Of a stretch of DNA of 46,917 nt, positions 37,981 to 46,158 are shown in pieces. Made by a program: the position numbers and the translations under genes. The stretch covers positions 1 to 46,917 of the IMG/VR virus record IMGVR_UViG_3300020021_000001; one strand, 5' to 3'. The notes under the pieces are model-generated. The model had not been told where the DNA came from, made no database searches, and worked only from the letters and a program-made list of their open reading frames with translations. The stretch comes from a virus. How positions within the stretch are numbered: the stretch's first letter is position 1; the number at the start of each line of letters is the position of its first letter.

Positions 37981-38751
37981 ATGGGAAAGCTACCGGCCTA
38001 TCTGCATTGGGCCAAAGACTGGTTAACAGATGTTGACCTCTGCCGATGCAGTAAGGCGGCAAAGGGAGTGTGGATAGACGTATTGGACACGATGTTCCTC
38101 AACTGCATTCGCGGTGTGGCGTGTACCGAAGATGGCAAACCCTGGTCTGATGCTGACCTGGCTCGGGCCATCGGAGGCGACATAACTGAGAATGTCACAA
38201 GCATTCGTGAACTTCTGGCCCGAGGCGTAGCCCGACGCAATGCGAACGGTGCGATTTACTCACGGCGGATGGTAGCGGATGAAAAAGAACGTCAGTCCAA
38301 CAAAGAAAGGCAACAGAGACACCGTCACGGTGAAAGTAACGCACCTGTCACGGTCGATGTAACGGACGTGTCTGGAACTGGAACTGTAAAAGCTTTTGAA
38401 GTTGATGTTGGTTTTGGTTCTAAAAAACCGACGATCCCTGAAGCTGTGCGTTCGGCAAGGTTCGCGCTGCCCGCTCTCGGGGAGATTCAGGCCTATTGCC
38501 AGGAACGAAACAACCGCGTCGATCCGGGGCAGTTTTTTAATTACTACACATCGAACGGCTGGAAAGTCGGGCGGAATCAGATGCGAGACTGGCGCGCGGC
38601 GGTCAGGACTTGGGAACGAAACAACTTTGATTCGGGAGGGAGCGATGGAAGAGAAAAGCCTAGCAAATCAAAAGCACGATCTGACCTTAGCAAGCAAAAC
38701 ATCCTTGACGGCTTCGCAGCAAACGCTGGCCGTTCAGATCCACCTGTGTAG
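37981..38751 (+). CDS. Replication initiation protein (DnaD/O-like)
   Basis: 256 residues. Starts YLHWAKDWLTDVDLCRCSKAA with a helix-turn-helix-like N-terminal domain to about residue 105, a low-complexity linker, then a C-terminal IPEAVR...GEIQAYCQERNN module with FNYYTSNGWKVGRNQMRDWR, a pattern found in phage replication initiators and DnaD-type proteins. The tail is basic. It overlaps the next gene by 107 bases. Probably binds the origin and loads the replisome through the next gene's product. Confidence 0.7.
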   Translation: MGKLPAYLHWAKDWLTDVDLCRCSKAAKGVWIDVLDTMFLNCIRGVACTEDGKPWSDADLARAIGGDITENVTSIRELLARGVARRNANGAIYSRRMVADEKERQSNKERQQRHRHGESNAPVTVDVTDVSGTGTVKAFEVDVGFGSKKPTIPEAVRSARFALPALGEIQAYCQERNNRVDPGQFFNYYTSNGWKVGRNQMRDWRAAVRTWERNNFDSGGSDGREKPSKSKARSDLSKQNILDGFAANAGRSDPPV

Positions 38752-39283
38752 CTTGAACTCAAAAACCGTGATGGAGCCGGAACTAATTGCGGAATTTGAC
38801 CGGGTACTTTCCCGCCAACCCGCCGAGGCTCTGGCTTACGCATTCGCTTGCTGGCGGGAAGTCTCTGCGTTCCTCCCGGCAATTTCTGACATCCGTTCAC
38901 TCCTGAAAGGCTGGCATCGCAACAAGCAAGAAATCGAAAGCAAAGAACTGCGAAACCGGCTCATGGATGAACGGGAGGCTGCACGGGCCCGCGGCGAACT
39001 TGTGGATTTCAGCGAAGTTAAATCAGAACTTCTGCGCATAGCGAAATGGCCGGAATCTCCACAAGAGCACCAGCGAGAGTTCAGCCGTGCAATGGAACGG
39101 ATGCGCAAAATTGACGCGCCGCCGGCCGTTGCGTTGACCAAGGAACAATTGGCCGAACTGGCGAACCCAACCACGCCAGAGGGAATTGCGCGAAAAGCTC
39201 GAGAACGCGAGCAGTTGGCGAAAGAGATCCAACGGCTACAGAGTCTTGACCGCCAGAAATGGGACGGCAACTACGAAGGCTAA
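38645..39283 (+). CDS. Putative helicase-loader / replication accessory protein
   Basis: 212 residues from ATG 38645 with a GGGAGGG site; it begins inside the initiator gene in another frame. Long helical protein with ALAYAFACWREVSAFLPAISDI and multiple coiled-coil-like basic/acidic stretches. In many phages the gene after the initiator encodes a helicase loader; this assignment rests mostly on position. Confidence 0.55.
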   Translation: MEEKSLANQKHDLTLASKTSLTASQQTLAVQIHLCSLNSKTVMEPELIAEFDRVLSRQPAEALAYAFACWREVSAFLPAISDIRSLLKGWHRNKQEIESKELRNRLMDEREAARARGELVDFSEVKSELLRIAKWPESPQEHQREFSRAMERMRKIDAPPAVALTKEQLAELANPTTPEGIARKAREREQLAKEIQRLQSLDRQKWDGNYEG

Positions 39284-39302
39284 AGAAGCCATCCCGACGC
39301 AT

Positions 39303-39458
39303 TTGCTAAAGCCGGTCACGGTTAGGCCGATCTGTACCTGTCGCAGTTTTCAGTTTCCGCACGATCTTTCAGCGCACAAAAAACTTCTCTCGCACTTCGA
39401 CTGGCGCACATGGCAGGAACGGAGGAATTCTGAAGTATTCAGCGAGAAAATCCGATGA
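39303..39458 (+). CDS. Small zinc-binding protein, uncertain start
   Basis: 51 residues if started at TTG 39303; the frame extends to TTG 39186 in overlap with the preceding gene. It has CTCRSFQFPHDLSAHKKL and SHFDWRTWQERR, in which Cys and His pairs could bind zinc; the wording is typical of a family of small phage proteins. Stop overlaps the next ATG. Confidence 0.5.
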   Translation: MLKPVTVRPICTCRSFQFPHDLSAHKKLLSHFDWRTWQERRNSEVFSEKIR

Positions 39459-39595
39459 GCAAGGCCTTCAAAATCGCCAACCAGCAGCGAGACATGACCG
39501 AACTCGCTGCCAGAGTTTTGAAGAACGAGACCAAGCGGGTTGAAACCAAGCGCCAAGCAGCGATGAAAGCGGCCAGACAGAAAGCCCGGAAGTGA
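39455..39595 (+). CDS. Small basic helical protein
   Basis: 46 residues, ATGA overlap on the left and GTGA overlap on the right. Highly basic (KRQAAMKAARQKARK), one long helix; probably binds nucleic acid. Confidence 0.5.
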   Translation: MSKAFKIANQQRDMTELAARVLKNETKRVETKRQAAMKAARQKARK

Positions 39596-39717
39596 AGTTC
39601 ATTTGCGGCATTCAGCGCTGCGGAAGAAAGCCGTGCGGGAAGACTTTTAAAACGTGGGAAAAGTTGATCGAGCACATTTGCAGGCATTGCCGCCAGAAAG
39701 AGAAGTTCAGGAAATAA
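39592..39717 (+). CDS. Tiny zinc-finger protein
   Basis: 41 residues from GTG 39592. Cys-rich (CGIQRCGRKPCGK, then CRHC) with His between, resembling a small C2H2/CCHC finger. Overlaps both neighbours (GTGA, TAATG). Confidence 0.5.
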   Translation: MKFICGIQRCGRKPCGKTFKTWEKLIEHICRHCRQKEKFRK

Positions 39718-40049
39718 TGAAAGAGAGCGACATCCTAGCCACGATCATGGACGGGTTAGCCGCGAAAAGAATTTGGCGGAAGCGGATGAACTCAGGAGCC
39801 ATTCTCTCTTCGTACAAGGGCAAGAAACGAATGATCAAATTTGGCGAGCCGGGCATGGCCGACATTGTGGCGTGGATTAAAGGCGGAATTGGCTGGGTGA
39901 TCTGGATCGAAGTTAAGAACGAAAAAGGCCAGCAGTCTTCGGAGCAAGAGGCATTCATGCGAGAAGTCAGAGCTGAGGGCCATCACTACGTACTGGCGCG
40001 ATCGTGGGATGACGTACAGGCATACCTGAAGGGAGAGTTCGGACTGTGA
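39717..40049 (+). CDS. VRR-NUC domain nuclease
   Basis: 110 residues from ATG 39717 in TAATG overlap. The VRR-NUC core is clear: GEPGMADIVAWI with Asp49, WIEVKNEKGQQS with Glu65 and Lys67, and EAFMREVRAEGHHYVLARSW. Single-domain VRR-NUC proteins in phages cut branched or flap DNA, often as Holliday-junction resolvases. It sits between the replication genes and an HNH nuclease. Confidence 0.85.
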   Translation: MKESDILATIMDGLAAKRIWRKRMNSGAILSSYKGKKRMIKFGEPGMADIVAWIKGGIGWVIWIEVKNEKGQQSSEQEAFMREVRAEGHHYVLARSWDDVQAYLKGEFGL

Positions 40050-40456
40050 GCCGACTAAAGCGCAACCAAGTGTGTCCGCTGCACAGGCGCCGTGATTGTT
40101 GCGGCAGGGACGCCGAAGCTTATCAGCGCCAAGGAGTGCGGAAGCTTCCGGCTATCAATGGTGTGACGAAGTATCCAGACGGAAGAGAGAAGTGTTCTCC
40201 AGCAGCTTTGCGGCGACGGAAAGACATGCTCTTGCAGAAAAATCCAGTGTGCCTGGCGTGCGGAGAAAAGTTTACCGACTACTCCGAAGTTGAGCTGGCG
40301 CACCGGGAGAGTAAGGGCATGGGCGGAGGTCGGCGCGATGATTCGTGGACTAATTTGTATTTAATGTGTGCCAAAGGAAACCGGGAGCAGGGCAGCCGAA
40401 GCCTAGAACGCTATCTTGCCGACTGTGAAGCGGAAGGAAAGAGGCCGTGCCAATGA
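40046..40456 (+). CDS. HNH endonuclease
   Basis: 136 residues from GTG 40046, overlapping the VRR-NUC stop. N-terminal Cys/His knot (CPLHRRRDCCGRDA), then CLACGEKF, LAHRESKGMGGG with the HNH His, and SWTNLYLMCAKGN with the catalytic Asn. It is probably a DNA-processing or packaging-associated HNH, or a homing-type enzyme. Confidence 0.75.
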   Translation: MSRLKRNQVCPLHRRRDCCGRDAEAYQRQGVRKLPAINGVTKYPDGREKCSPAALRRRKDMLLQKNPVCLACGEKFTDYSEVELAHRESKGMGGGRRDDSWTNLYLMCAKGNREQGSRSLERYLADCEAEGKRPCQ

Positions 40457-40469
40457 AAGGGAATTTCTG

Positions 40470-40904
40470 ATGGCGTACGAAGATACAGAAGTAGCTGTTG
40501 CGAAGTCGCAGGACGGGATTCGCAAGCTAATCTACGCCCACAAAGGGACTGGGTTGTCTCTAATTTCTCATCCTCCCCGCGAAGGCTTTGAGGCGCTGGT
40601 CGAGATTGAAAAGACGAGCTATCGCCTGCGAATCATGGCGACGTGCAAGCAAAAAACGCGGTACGGATCGAGCTTGACTGCCAACCAGAAACAGCAGGAG
40701 GAGCGGCGGGTTTGGCGAGTTCTCTACTGGCATCTGAAGGCCATGTTCGAGGCCGCGGACTCCGGCGTGATCGACATTCGCGATGTAGTCATGCCCTACG
40801 TGGTGATGCACGACGGCCGGACGCTCTCGGAGCACATTGTGCCGCGCATGCCCGAATTGATGACCATGGATGCGAGTCACTTACTCACGGCAGGCCAGTC
40901 ATGA
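40470..40904 (+). CDS. Conserved phage hypothetical protein
   Basis: 144 residues from ATG 40470, preceded by AAAGGGAA. Begins AYEDTEVAVAKSQDGIRKLI, followed by YRLRIMATCKQKT and EERRVWRVLYWHLKAMFEA, a pattern I have seen in many phage early regions without known function. Coupled to the next gene. Confidence 0.65.
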   Translation: MAYEDTEVAVAKSQDGIRKLIYAHKGTGLSLISHPPREGFEALVEIEKTSYRLRIMATCKQKTRYGSSLTANQKQQEERRVWRVLYWHLKAMFEAADSGVIDIRDVVMPYVVMHDGRTLSEHIVPRMPELMTMDASHLLTAGQS

Positions 40905-41164
40905 AATCTGATGCTCACATAGCGAACGCCGCCGAACCGCTGAAACAGTTCTCAACAATTAAGTCCGTCTGTGGAACTGAAGTTTTAAATGCTGAATTTG
41001 TCCGAGTTTGGCAGATGCAGAAAATCCGGCCAACCCTTGACGATCCTGAGTGGCATGGAATCTGTAGAAAGTGCATCAAGCGGTGCATGGCAACTCCACT
41101 GGAAGAAAACATTGTGTATCTGATTCGAAATGGGCAGGAGATTCTTGCAGAGGGTGAGCTATGA
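40901..41164 (+). CDS. Small hypothetical protein with Cys pair
   Basis: 87 residues. Contains CGTEV and GICRKCIKRC, a possible zinc site, and helical ends. ATGA overlap with the next gene. Function unknown. Confidence 0.5.
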   Translation: MKSDAHIANAAEPLKQFSTIKSVCGTEVLNAEFVRVWQMQKIRPTLDDPEWHGICRKCIKRCMATPLEENIVYLIRNGQEILAEGEL

Positions 41165-41424
41165 GCGTTAAAGTTCGAGCGGCTTTTCCTTGGCCGAATA
41201 ACCATGCGGGTAAGGGGCGTACTTACATAGTGCCGAAGGGGGCCGGTCCAACACAGCACAGTAGGGCGGTATTTACTCTCGGGACGCCGAAGGAGCCACG
41301 TGGATGGAATTGCGGAACGGATGTAGTTTGGCCAGTGCTGCAAGTGGACTGGCCGACAAAAGTAGCCAATATCGATTTGGAAAACATCTACGTGTGCCGA
41401 CATCAGATCGAAGCCGGAGATTGA
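41161..41424 (+). CDS. Small hypothetical protein
   Basis: 87 residues, beta-rich with several Trp (FPWPNNHAG, PRGWNCG, DWPTK). No family recognised. The overlap with the preceding gene supports the start. Confidence 0.5.
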   Translation: MSVKVRAAFPWPNNHAGKGRTYIVPKGAGPTQHSRAVFTLGTPKEPRGWNCGTDVVWPVLQVDWPTKVANIDLENIYVCRHQIEAGD

Positions 41425-41467
41425 AATTTGGTGGGCAGGAGATTCTGACGGGGCAGGAGGAATAAAA

Positions 41468-41716
41468 ATGTTTGTTTGCGGAAAATGTAATCGCGTAATG
41501 AAGCCGAAAAAGACTGGGATTGGCTTGGTTGAACTGGCGCAAGACGAGCCCTACAAACTTTGGATGGCCGACCTTTGGGAGTGCTCAGATTGCGGCTCTC
41601 TTGTGCTGTATACCCATGCCTCCCAGCAACCCATCGCGGAGCACTATCAGCCAGACTTCGCCGCCAAGATGGCTACTTACTCGCCGCAGTTTCAGGCCAA
41701 AGAATGGAATCGATGA
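41468..41716 (+). CDS. Zinc-ribbon protein
   Basis: 82 residues with GCAGGAGG. CGKC (N-terminus) and CSDCGSL (about residues 38-44) form a zinc ribbon, with a Trp-rich middle (LWMADLWE). ATGA overlap with the following gene. Confidence 0.6.
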   Translation: MFVCGKCNRVMKPKKTGIGLVELAQDEPYKLWMADLWECSDCGSLVLYTHASQQPIAEHYQPDFAAKMATYSPQFQAKEWNR

Positions 41717-41865
41717 CCGAAAAGCTTCGTTGTTACCTCTGCTTAACACTTTTAGAAATGAAGGGAAAAATAGGCTGGTGTCCAAAAGATAAGTTTTGGG
41801 TAGATAAACCGTGGGAGAAAAGATTCGAAGATCATTTGATTCTACGAGTCAGTAGCACGAAATAG
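41713..41865 (+). CDS. Tiny zinc-binding protein
   Basis: 50 residues, ATGA overlap with the preceding gene. CYLCLTLLEMKGKIGWCP suggests a small zinc site; the remaining part is basic and aromatic. Function unknown. Confidence 0.5.
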   Translation: MTEKLRCYLCLTLLEMKGKIGWCPKDKFWVDKPWEKRFEDHLILRVSSTK

Positions 41866-41913
41866 TGCATTCCGGGGCCCTGCCCAGCAATCAGGGAGAG
41901 AGGTGGTTAGAGC

Positions 41914-42243
41914 GTGTCCACTGATGGCAAGTTGATGCCGCTGTTTCTCATCAAGCCGGGCAGCATGAAACGGCGGGATATTATTCGCGCCGAGAAGCAG
42001 TCCGGGATTTGCATCGTAGAATGCGCGGAGCCGGAGGCGGCCCGATATCAAGAGCTGCCAATTTCCTACAACTTGGACGATCAAGCGAGAGCAGCGCTTT
42101 CATTGATGCGTTCAGTCATTAGCAGCCCGACAGTGGATTTTAAGCGCGGCGATCTTACGAAGTGGTTCGTGGATGCGCTGCTGTCATGGAATCAACCGAA
42201 GCAGGTTTTGCCTGTCACTCTGGCCACGAGCAAAAAAGCCTGA
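41914..42243 (+). CDS. Small hypothetical protein
   Basis: 109 residues from GTG 41914, with GAGAGAGG upstream. Alpha/beta, two Cys in ICIVECAEP, a C-terminal segment VLPVTLATSKKA. No family recognised. It ends just before a terminator-like hairpin. Confidence 0.5.
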   Translation: MSTDGKLMPLFLIKPGSMKRRDIIRAEKQSGICIVECAEPEAARYQELPISYNLDDQARAALSLMRSVISSPTVDFKRGDLTKWFVDALLSWNQPKQVLPVTLATSKKA

Positions 42244-42250
42244 GGGGAGG

Positions 42251-42276
42251 GACCCATCCCACGGGTCTATTTATTT
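42251..42276 (+). terminator. Weak terminator-like hairpin
   Basis: GACCC (42251-42255) and GGGTC (42263-42267) form a 5-bp stem with a 7-base loop, followed by TATTTATTT. Short stem and broken U-tract make it a weak terminator at best. Confidence 0.4.
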
Positions 42277-42305
42277 CCACGGACTGGTAGACGAAAGGAA
42301 TTTAA

Positions 42306-43184
42306 ATGGCAGCAGACTGGATCAAGAAAGCAGCCCGAGAGATTGCCGGACTAACAATGGCGATTCCTGACGGATCGTCCGAAGACTACTGCGACAAATA
42401 TGCCAAATTCGTTGATTCGATTGAGGAAGTGATCGCCCGTAATGTTCCCCCGAATGATATTTTTCCGGGTCCGGCCGAGGCAGCTTTGGCCCGAAAGATT
42501 CACGATCATTTCTGTGAGAGCGTTGACGATTCTTGCACGGACGAAATTAAAAACGTCGCGCAAATATTGGCCCAGGCCCGTAATGTTCCCCAACCTCAAG
42601 AATTGCCGGAGAAATTGCTGAAAGAATGGACGCGGGATCTTGTACAGAAGCCTCGCGATCCGAAGCATCCCGGCAACGTGGAAGCGAAGATGTTCGTCAT
42701 GTTCAACGATGCCGAGGCCGCGCTGAGAAAAGCGTTCGAATTTGGAGCAAAAGTTGTTCCCCAAGGGTCAGCCCCGGAGCCGAGCGTCGAAGAAATTGAG
42801 CGGTTACTGAGCCACGTCGCGGATGCAATTCAGAGTCTTGCCCGAGAGGGATCGGAATCGCTGAGTTGGAAAGCAGCATGTAGCGGAATTGCCAAACTAC
42901 TTCGCACCGGATGGCCATTTCCTGATCCTAAAATTATGGCCCGTGATGTTCCCCAAAGTAAGCCGGATGGATGGATTAGCGTCAAGGATCAGCTGCCGGG
43001 ATTTTCGGACGTGGTGATTGTCGTGATCGATGGAATTGTGCAGGACGTGCCAGCCGCGCTATCTGCGGACGATCGCTGGGAATGGATGAACGAAGGCGAC
43101 TCCGCGCCGAAAGAGGCAGTCTCGCACTGGCAGCCATTCCCTAAATTTGTGGTTCCCTTAGTCCCTACCAAGGAGGAAAAGTAG
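42306..43184 (+). CDS. Modular protein with C-terminal DUF551-like domain
   Basis: 292 residues with AAAGGAA. N-terminal helical modules, each followed by an ARNVPP, ARNVPQ or ARDVPQ linker (about residues 44-49, 92-97 and 213-218) and ending in a DUF551-like domain: WISVKDQLPGFSDVVIVV and a terminal VSHWQPFP. The linkers are encoded by a nearly identical 16-base segment (GCCCGTAATGTTCCCC), suggesting that modules were added by recombination at this site. DUF551 proteins are small phage proteins of unknown function. Confidence 0.65.
   Translation: MAADWIKKAAREIAGLTMAIPDGSSEDYCDKYAKFVDSIEEVIARNVPPNDIFPGPAEAALARKIHDHFCESVDDSCTDEIKNVAQILAQARNVPQPQELPEKLLKEWTRDLVQKPRDPKHPGNVEAKMFVMFNDAEAALRKAFEFGAKVVPQGSAPEPSVEEIERLLSHVADAIQSLAREGSESLSWKAACSGIAKLLRTGWPFPDPKIMARDVPQSKPDGWISVKDQLPGFSDVVIVVIDGIVQDVPAALSADDRWEWMNEGDSAPKEAVSHWQPFPKFVVPLVPTKEEK
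42435..42450 (+). repeat. 16-base linker repeat, copy 1
   Basis: GCCCGTAATGTTCCCC. Further copies lie at 42576-42591 (identical) and 42939-42954 (one base different), all in the same frame and encoding the ARNVP-type linker. Confidence 0.75.
42576..42591 (+). repeat. 16-base linker repeat, copy 2
   Basis: Identical to copy 1 at 42435-42450, in the same reading frame; both encode ARNVP. Confidence 0.75.
42939..42954 (+). repeat. 16-base linker repeat, copy 3
   Basis: GCCCGTGATGTTCCCC, one base different from copies 1 and 2, encodes ARDVP directly before the DUF551-like domain. Confidence 0.75.
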
Positions 43185-43562
43185 ATGCTGAAAGAATTAG
43201 ACGATTACGACTGGGCAGAGGTTTTTGGCGAAGGTTCGAGTATGGCCGCGATTGTTCCGCAGCCTGCTCCGGGGTTCGCCGGTTCGACCGCGACGTTTGG
43301 CCGCGAGGACGTGGCCGAGATTTCCCAAATCGCCCAGGGAGAGAACGACGGGCCGGACTGGATCGTGTACGGATTGCTCAAGGATGGGCGCTGGTTTGTG
43401 GCACGCGGCGGATGCGATTACACCGGCTGGGATTGCCAAGCGGGGAATTCCGGCGACGTAGCGGGGTCGAAAGAAGCAATCATCAAATTCGGCCTGACTG
43501 CCGACGAACGCGACAGATTCCAAGTTGTGGTTCCCGTAGACCAGCCCAAGGAGAAAGTGTGA
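43185..43562 (+). CDS. Conserved phage hypothetical protein
   Basis: 125 residues with GGAGG. Contains ENDGPDWIVYGLLKDGRWFV and RGGCDYTGWDCQAG, which in my recollection occur in small conserved proteins of many phages. Beta-rich; function unknown. Its stop overlaps the next start (TGATG). Confidence 0.65.
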   Translation: MLKELDDYDWAEVFGEGSSMAAIVPQPAPGFAGSTATFGREDVAEISQIAQGENDGPDWIVYGLLKDGRWFVARGGCDYTGWDCQAGNSGDVAGSKEAIIKFGLTADERDRFQVVVPVDQPKEKV

Positions 43563-44014
43563 TGATCTACATTTTTGACATTGATGGCACTTTGGCGGAT
43601 TTATCGCACCGGCTGCATTACATTCAACAGAAACCAGCCGATTGGCGCTCGTTCTTCGCGGGCTGCCCAGACGACAAGCCGATTGTTGACATGGTGTATC
43701 TGGCGCGGCTGATTGAGCGTGCGGGCCACGTTGTGGTCTACGTGAGCGGTCGCAGCGACGAATGCCGAGAGGCTACTCGGGATTGGCTGAAGAAGCATGA
43801 TCTGCCCGCGCCCGCCCGGAAAATATACATGCGTAAGGCCGGAGACCACCGGCAGGACAGCCAAGTAAAGGCCGAGCTGCTGGATGAGCTGATTGCCGAT
43901 TTCCCGCCTAGCCATCACCAAATTATCGGCGTGTTCGAGGATCGCCAGCAGGTGGTGGATATGTACCGCGCCAAGGGCCTGCGAGTGTTCCAAGTTGCGG
44001 AAGGGAAATTCTGA
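43562..44014 (+). CDS. HAD-family phosphatase, polynucleotide 3'-phosphatase-like
   Basis: 150 residues from ATG 43562. HAD core: FDIDGTLADLSHRLHYI with the two Asp (6 and 8), a second motif VVVYVSGRSDEC, Lys in the MRKAGDHRQDSQVK region and GVFEDRQQVVDMYRA. The length and the SHRLHYIQQKPADWRSFF cap match the 3'-phosphatase domain of phage polynucleotide kinases. It could repair nicked DNA or tRNA; no kinase domain is present. Confidence 0.82.
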   Translation: MIYIFDIDGTLADLSHRLHYIQQKPADWRSFFAGCPDDKPIVDMVYLARLIERAGHVVVYVSGRSDECREATRDWLKKHDLPAPARKIYMRKAGDHRQDSQVKAELLDELIADFPPSHHQIIGVFEDRQQVVDMYRAKGLRVFQVAEGKF

Positions 44015-44041
44015 CCACGTTCCAGCAGAGGGGTAAGGGAT

Positions 44042-44311
44042 ATGAGCGAAGAAGCCAAGAAGGACGAGATAGCGCCGAATGAAGATGAACAGTGCTGTTC
44101 GTGCACGGCTGACAATCTGTTGCTGCATGTGGTCGAGCCGAGCGTGTTTACTTCTGGAGTAAAACATCAGCACTGCGACCTGTGCTTTGAGACCTTCGCG
44201 GGGAATGCCTGCCAATATCCGAGCCAGTACCCAAACAAAGATGTCCTGCAACACATCAACTTGGTAGCCAATATTCTCTTGCGAAAAATCGGAGGCAAGC
44301 TGAATGACTGA
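44042..44311 (+). CDS. Cys-rich small protein
   Basis: 89 residues. CCSC and CDLCFE pairs (about residues 18-21 and 45-50) suggest zinc; the C-terminal half is helical. Coupled to the next gene, which starts inside its end. Function unknown. Confidence 0.5.
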   Translation: MSEEAKKDEIAPNEDEQCCSCTADNLLLHVVEPSVFTSGVKHQHCDLCFETFAGNACQYPSQYPNKDVLQHINLVANILLRKIGGKLND

Positions 44312-44798
44312 AAACTCTTTTGTTAAAGGGAAGACACTAGGAACTCCGCGAACAATGCGCCTGCCGAAAAACTCGTTATATCCCAATTACAAAGAAACTC
44401 ACCTTGAGGACGACTGGTGCTCGAAAGTAGGCTGCACGCCTGTATGCGAGCCAGTTGCCCCAGAGCCCACCTTCGAATATGCGAACAAGGCTTATCTTGC
44501 AGCCGAAGATGCCAAGGCGGCTCCCCCAGAGCCCAACGATTGCGATATTCGGCGTAAGAAGTTTACTTCTGGCGGTAAACAAAACGGGGGAGAAATGACA
44601 ACCAAGGGACGGGACACAACGCAGGATTTTGAGAAGTGGTACGCGCTGGCAAACATTCCCCGGCATCATCGGCACATCGCCGAAAAAGCTTGGAATGCCG
44701 CAAAGAAATTTGCTGAGTCCGAACTTACCTCCCTAAGAGACGAAAGGGATCAACTCAAAGTGGAAATAGAGAGGTTACGCAATGGCGCGAATCAGTAA
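44304..44798 (+). CDS. Hypothetical protein with C-terminal coiled coil
   Basis: 164 residues with CGGAGG. N-terminal low-complexity part with Cys pairs (CSKVGCTPVC), then TTQDFEKWYALANI and a C-terminal coiled coil (SLRDERDQLKVEIERLRN). The end overlaps the next gene's start by 17 bases. Confidence 0.5.
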   Translation: MTENSFVKGKTLGTPRTMRLPKNSLYPNYKETHLEDDWCSKVGCTPVCEPVAPEPTFEYANKAYLAAEDAKAAPPEPNDCDIRRKKFTSGGKQNGGEMTTKGRDTTQDFEKWYALANIPRHHRHIAEKAWNAAKKFAESELTSLRDERDQLKVEIERLRNGANQ

Positions 44799-45048
44799 GG
44801 ACTTGATAATTCTCCGCGATGCGGTGCAAGCGATCGGCTCTGGGCATGATCCCGCCGCGCCGGGCCATGATGGATTGATGCATTGCTCATGCGAACAGGC
44901 TGTCAGGTATAGGGCCGCGCACGACGACTATTGGGAGAAGCGAAAATTGCCGAATCCGCGCCGATCTAGCCGATCCACATATGCCGAGTTGGAGTCCCAA
45001 GTAGTAGAGCTACAGAAGGAACTGGCCGAAATTCGAGGGAAATCATGA
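44782..45048 (+). CDS. Small helical protein
   Basis: 88 residues. HCSCEQAVRYR contains a Cys pair, and the C-terminus is a coiled coil (ELESQVVELQKELAEIRG), similar in style to the neighbours on both sides. Overlaps the next gene by ATGA. Confidence 0.5.
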   Translation: MARISKDLIILRDAVQAIGSGHDPAAPGHDGLMHCSCEQAVRYRAAHDDYWEKRKLPNPRRSSRSTYAELESQVVELQKELAEIRGKS

Positions 45049-45470
45049 CGTATCGGGAGTTTGGGACTTGCAAGTCTCACAAAGGGCTTCACTTTTCGGG
45101 GCAGTTTATGACCATGTGCGAGGAATGGGAGGTTGAAGAATGCCCTGAATGTGGCAGTCCGACGCGGGGATATTTGTACTATCTCTACAACGATCCTCCG
45201 CCAGCACCGGGAACCGTGTATTCGACGGAAAATTCGCACGCCTGCGAAAACGGTTGGCATAAATGCTTCGACACCAAATCTGAAGTTCAAAAACTCCGGT
45301 CCCAAGTACTAGAGCTAACCGCCAGCCGGGACACGTTGTTGAGTACGGTTCGGGAACTTTTGGCACACGACGGCGGCCCCGGATCGCGGGATTGGGACGC
45401 GGCTAAGCATTTGGTTGCTCGGGAATATCTGGCTGGGCTCACCGGGGAACTTAAGGAGGCGAAAGGTTGA
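45045..45470 (+). CDS. Zinc-ribbon and coiled-coil protein
   Basis: 141 residues. CPECGSP with upstream Cys in FGTCKS and MCEEW may bind zinc; a second half is a coiled coil (QKLRSQVLELTASRDTLL). Its stop overlaps the TTG of the next gene. Confidence 0.5.
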   Translation: MTYREFGTCKSHKGLHFSGQFMTMCEEWEVEECPECGSPTRGYLYYLYNDPPPAPGTVYSTENSHACENGWHKCFDTKSEVQKLRSQVLELTASRDTLLSTVRELLAHDGGPGSRDWDAAKHLVAREYLAGLTGELKEAKG

Positions 45471-45640
45471 CTGCGATTTGCGCACATTGCAAGGCAGAGT
45501 TTGAAGCGGACGATAGGGCCCAATATCTTCGTCACGAGCACAGATTCTGCCTCACGAATCCCGGACGCGGCAAGGGCGAGCTAAACCGGCAGAAGCGTTC
45601 TGAAGGAGCACTCCGAGGATGGAAAAAGCGGCGTAAGTAG
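45467..45640 (+). CDS. Small C2H2-like zinc-finger protein
   Basis: 57 residues from TTG 45467 with an AAGGAGG site. CAHC, then HEHRFC about 18 residues later, forms a zinc knuckle, followed by a very basic C-terminus (LRGWKKRRK). Likely nucleic-acid binding. Confidence 0.6.
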   Translation: MTAICAHCKAEFEADDRAQYLRHEHRFCLTNPGRGKGELNRQKRSEGALRGWKKRRK

Positions 45641-45662
45641 TTGATTAAGGGGGATCACAGCT

Positions 45663-46154
45663 ATGACGGAACGCAGGGATGGACACAACGCTTTACGAGT
45701 CAGCAATGGCAAGTTGGAGGATTTCGACCCGCACCCGGAAACCGCTGAGGCGAAAAGGCTGGCCGACCTACTTTGTCCGCCACACGCCCACTTGGATGCG
45801 CACGGTCAACTATTACCATTTGACAACTGCATCGCGTGTATTCGAGTGGAACGTGACGAACTTCGTGCTGCTTATCCTCCGGGCGAGTTGCGGCTAAGAG
45901 AGGGACTGAAGGCAGATGATCCAGTTCGCCGGGATCGGGAAGGCTGGGAGGCAGGTGTTGAAGCTGCCGCGCAGAGATTGCAGGACGAAATTGCGGACTG
46001 GGCCGAATCCGGCAATTACAACGACATCACCGAGGCCGAGCGGGCGTTCGTTGCAAAGCGGATCGCCCAGATGAAAACTCATGTAGCTCAGATTCGGGAG
46101 CTTAAATATCCGGGCGCGGCTGAGTTGATTGAAGGAGAGAAGAAGACATCGTAA
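45663..46154 (+). CDS. Hypothetical early protein
   Basis: 163 residues. N-terminal half with CIACIR and DRxEGWEAG; C-terminal half helical (ERAFVAKRIAQMKTHVAQIRE). No family recognised. Followed by the 179-base gap that holds a candidate structured RNA. Confidence 0.5.
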   Translation: MTERRDGHNALRVSNGKLEDFDPHPETAEAKRLADLLCPPHAHLDAHGQLLPFDNCIACIRVERDELRAAYPPGELRLREGLKADDPVRRDREGWEAGVEAAAQRLQDEIADWAESGNYNDITEAERAFVAKRIAQMKTHVAQIRELKYPGAAELIEGEKKTS

Positions 46155-46158
46155 AAGT

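Noticed and set aside
43601-44386. 261-codon open frame on the minus strand
   Set aside because: It lies opposite the HAD phosphatase (clear motifs) and a coupled zinc gene; no ribosome site and no recognisable protein features.
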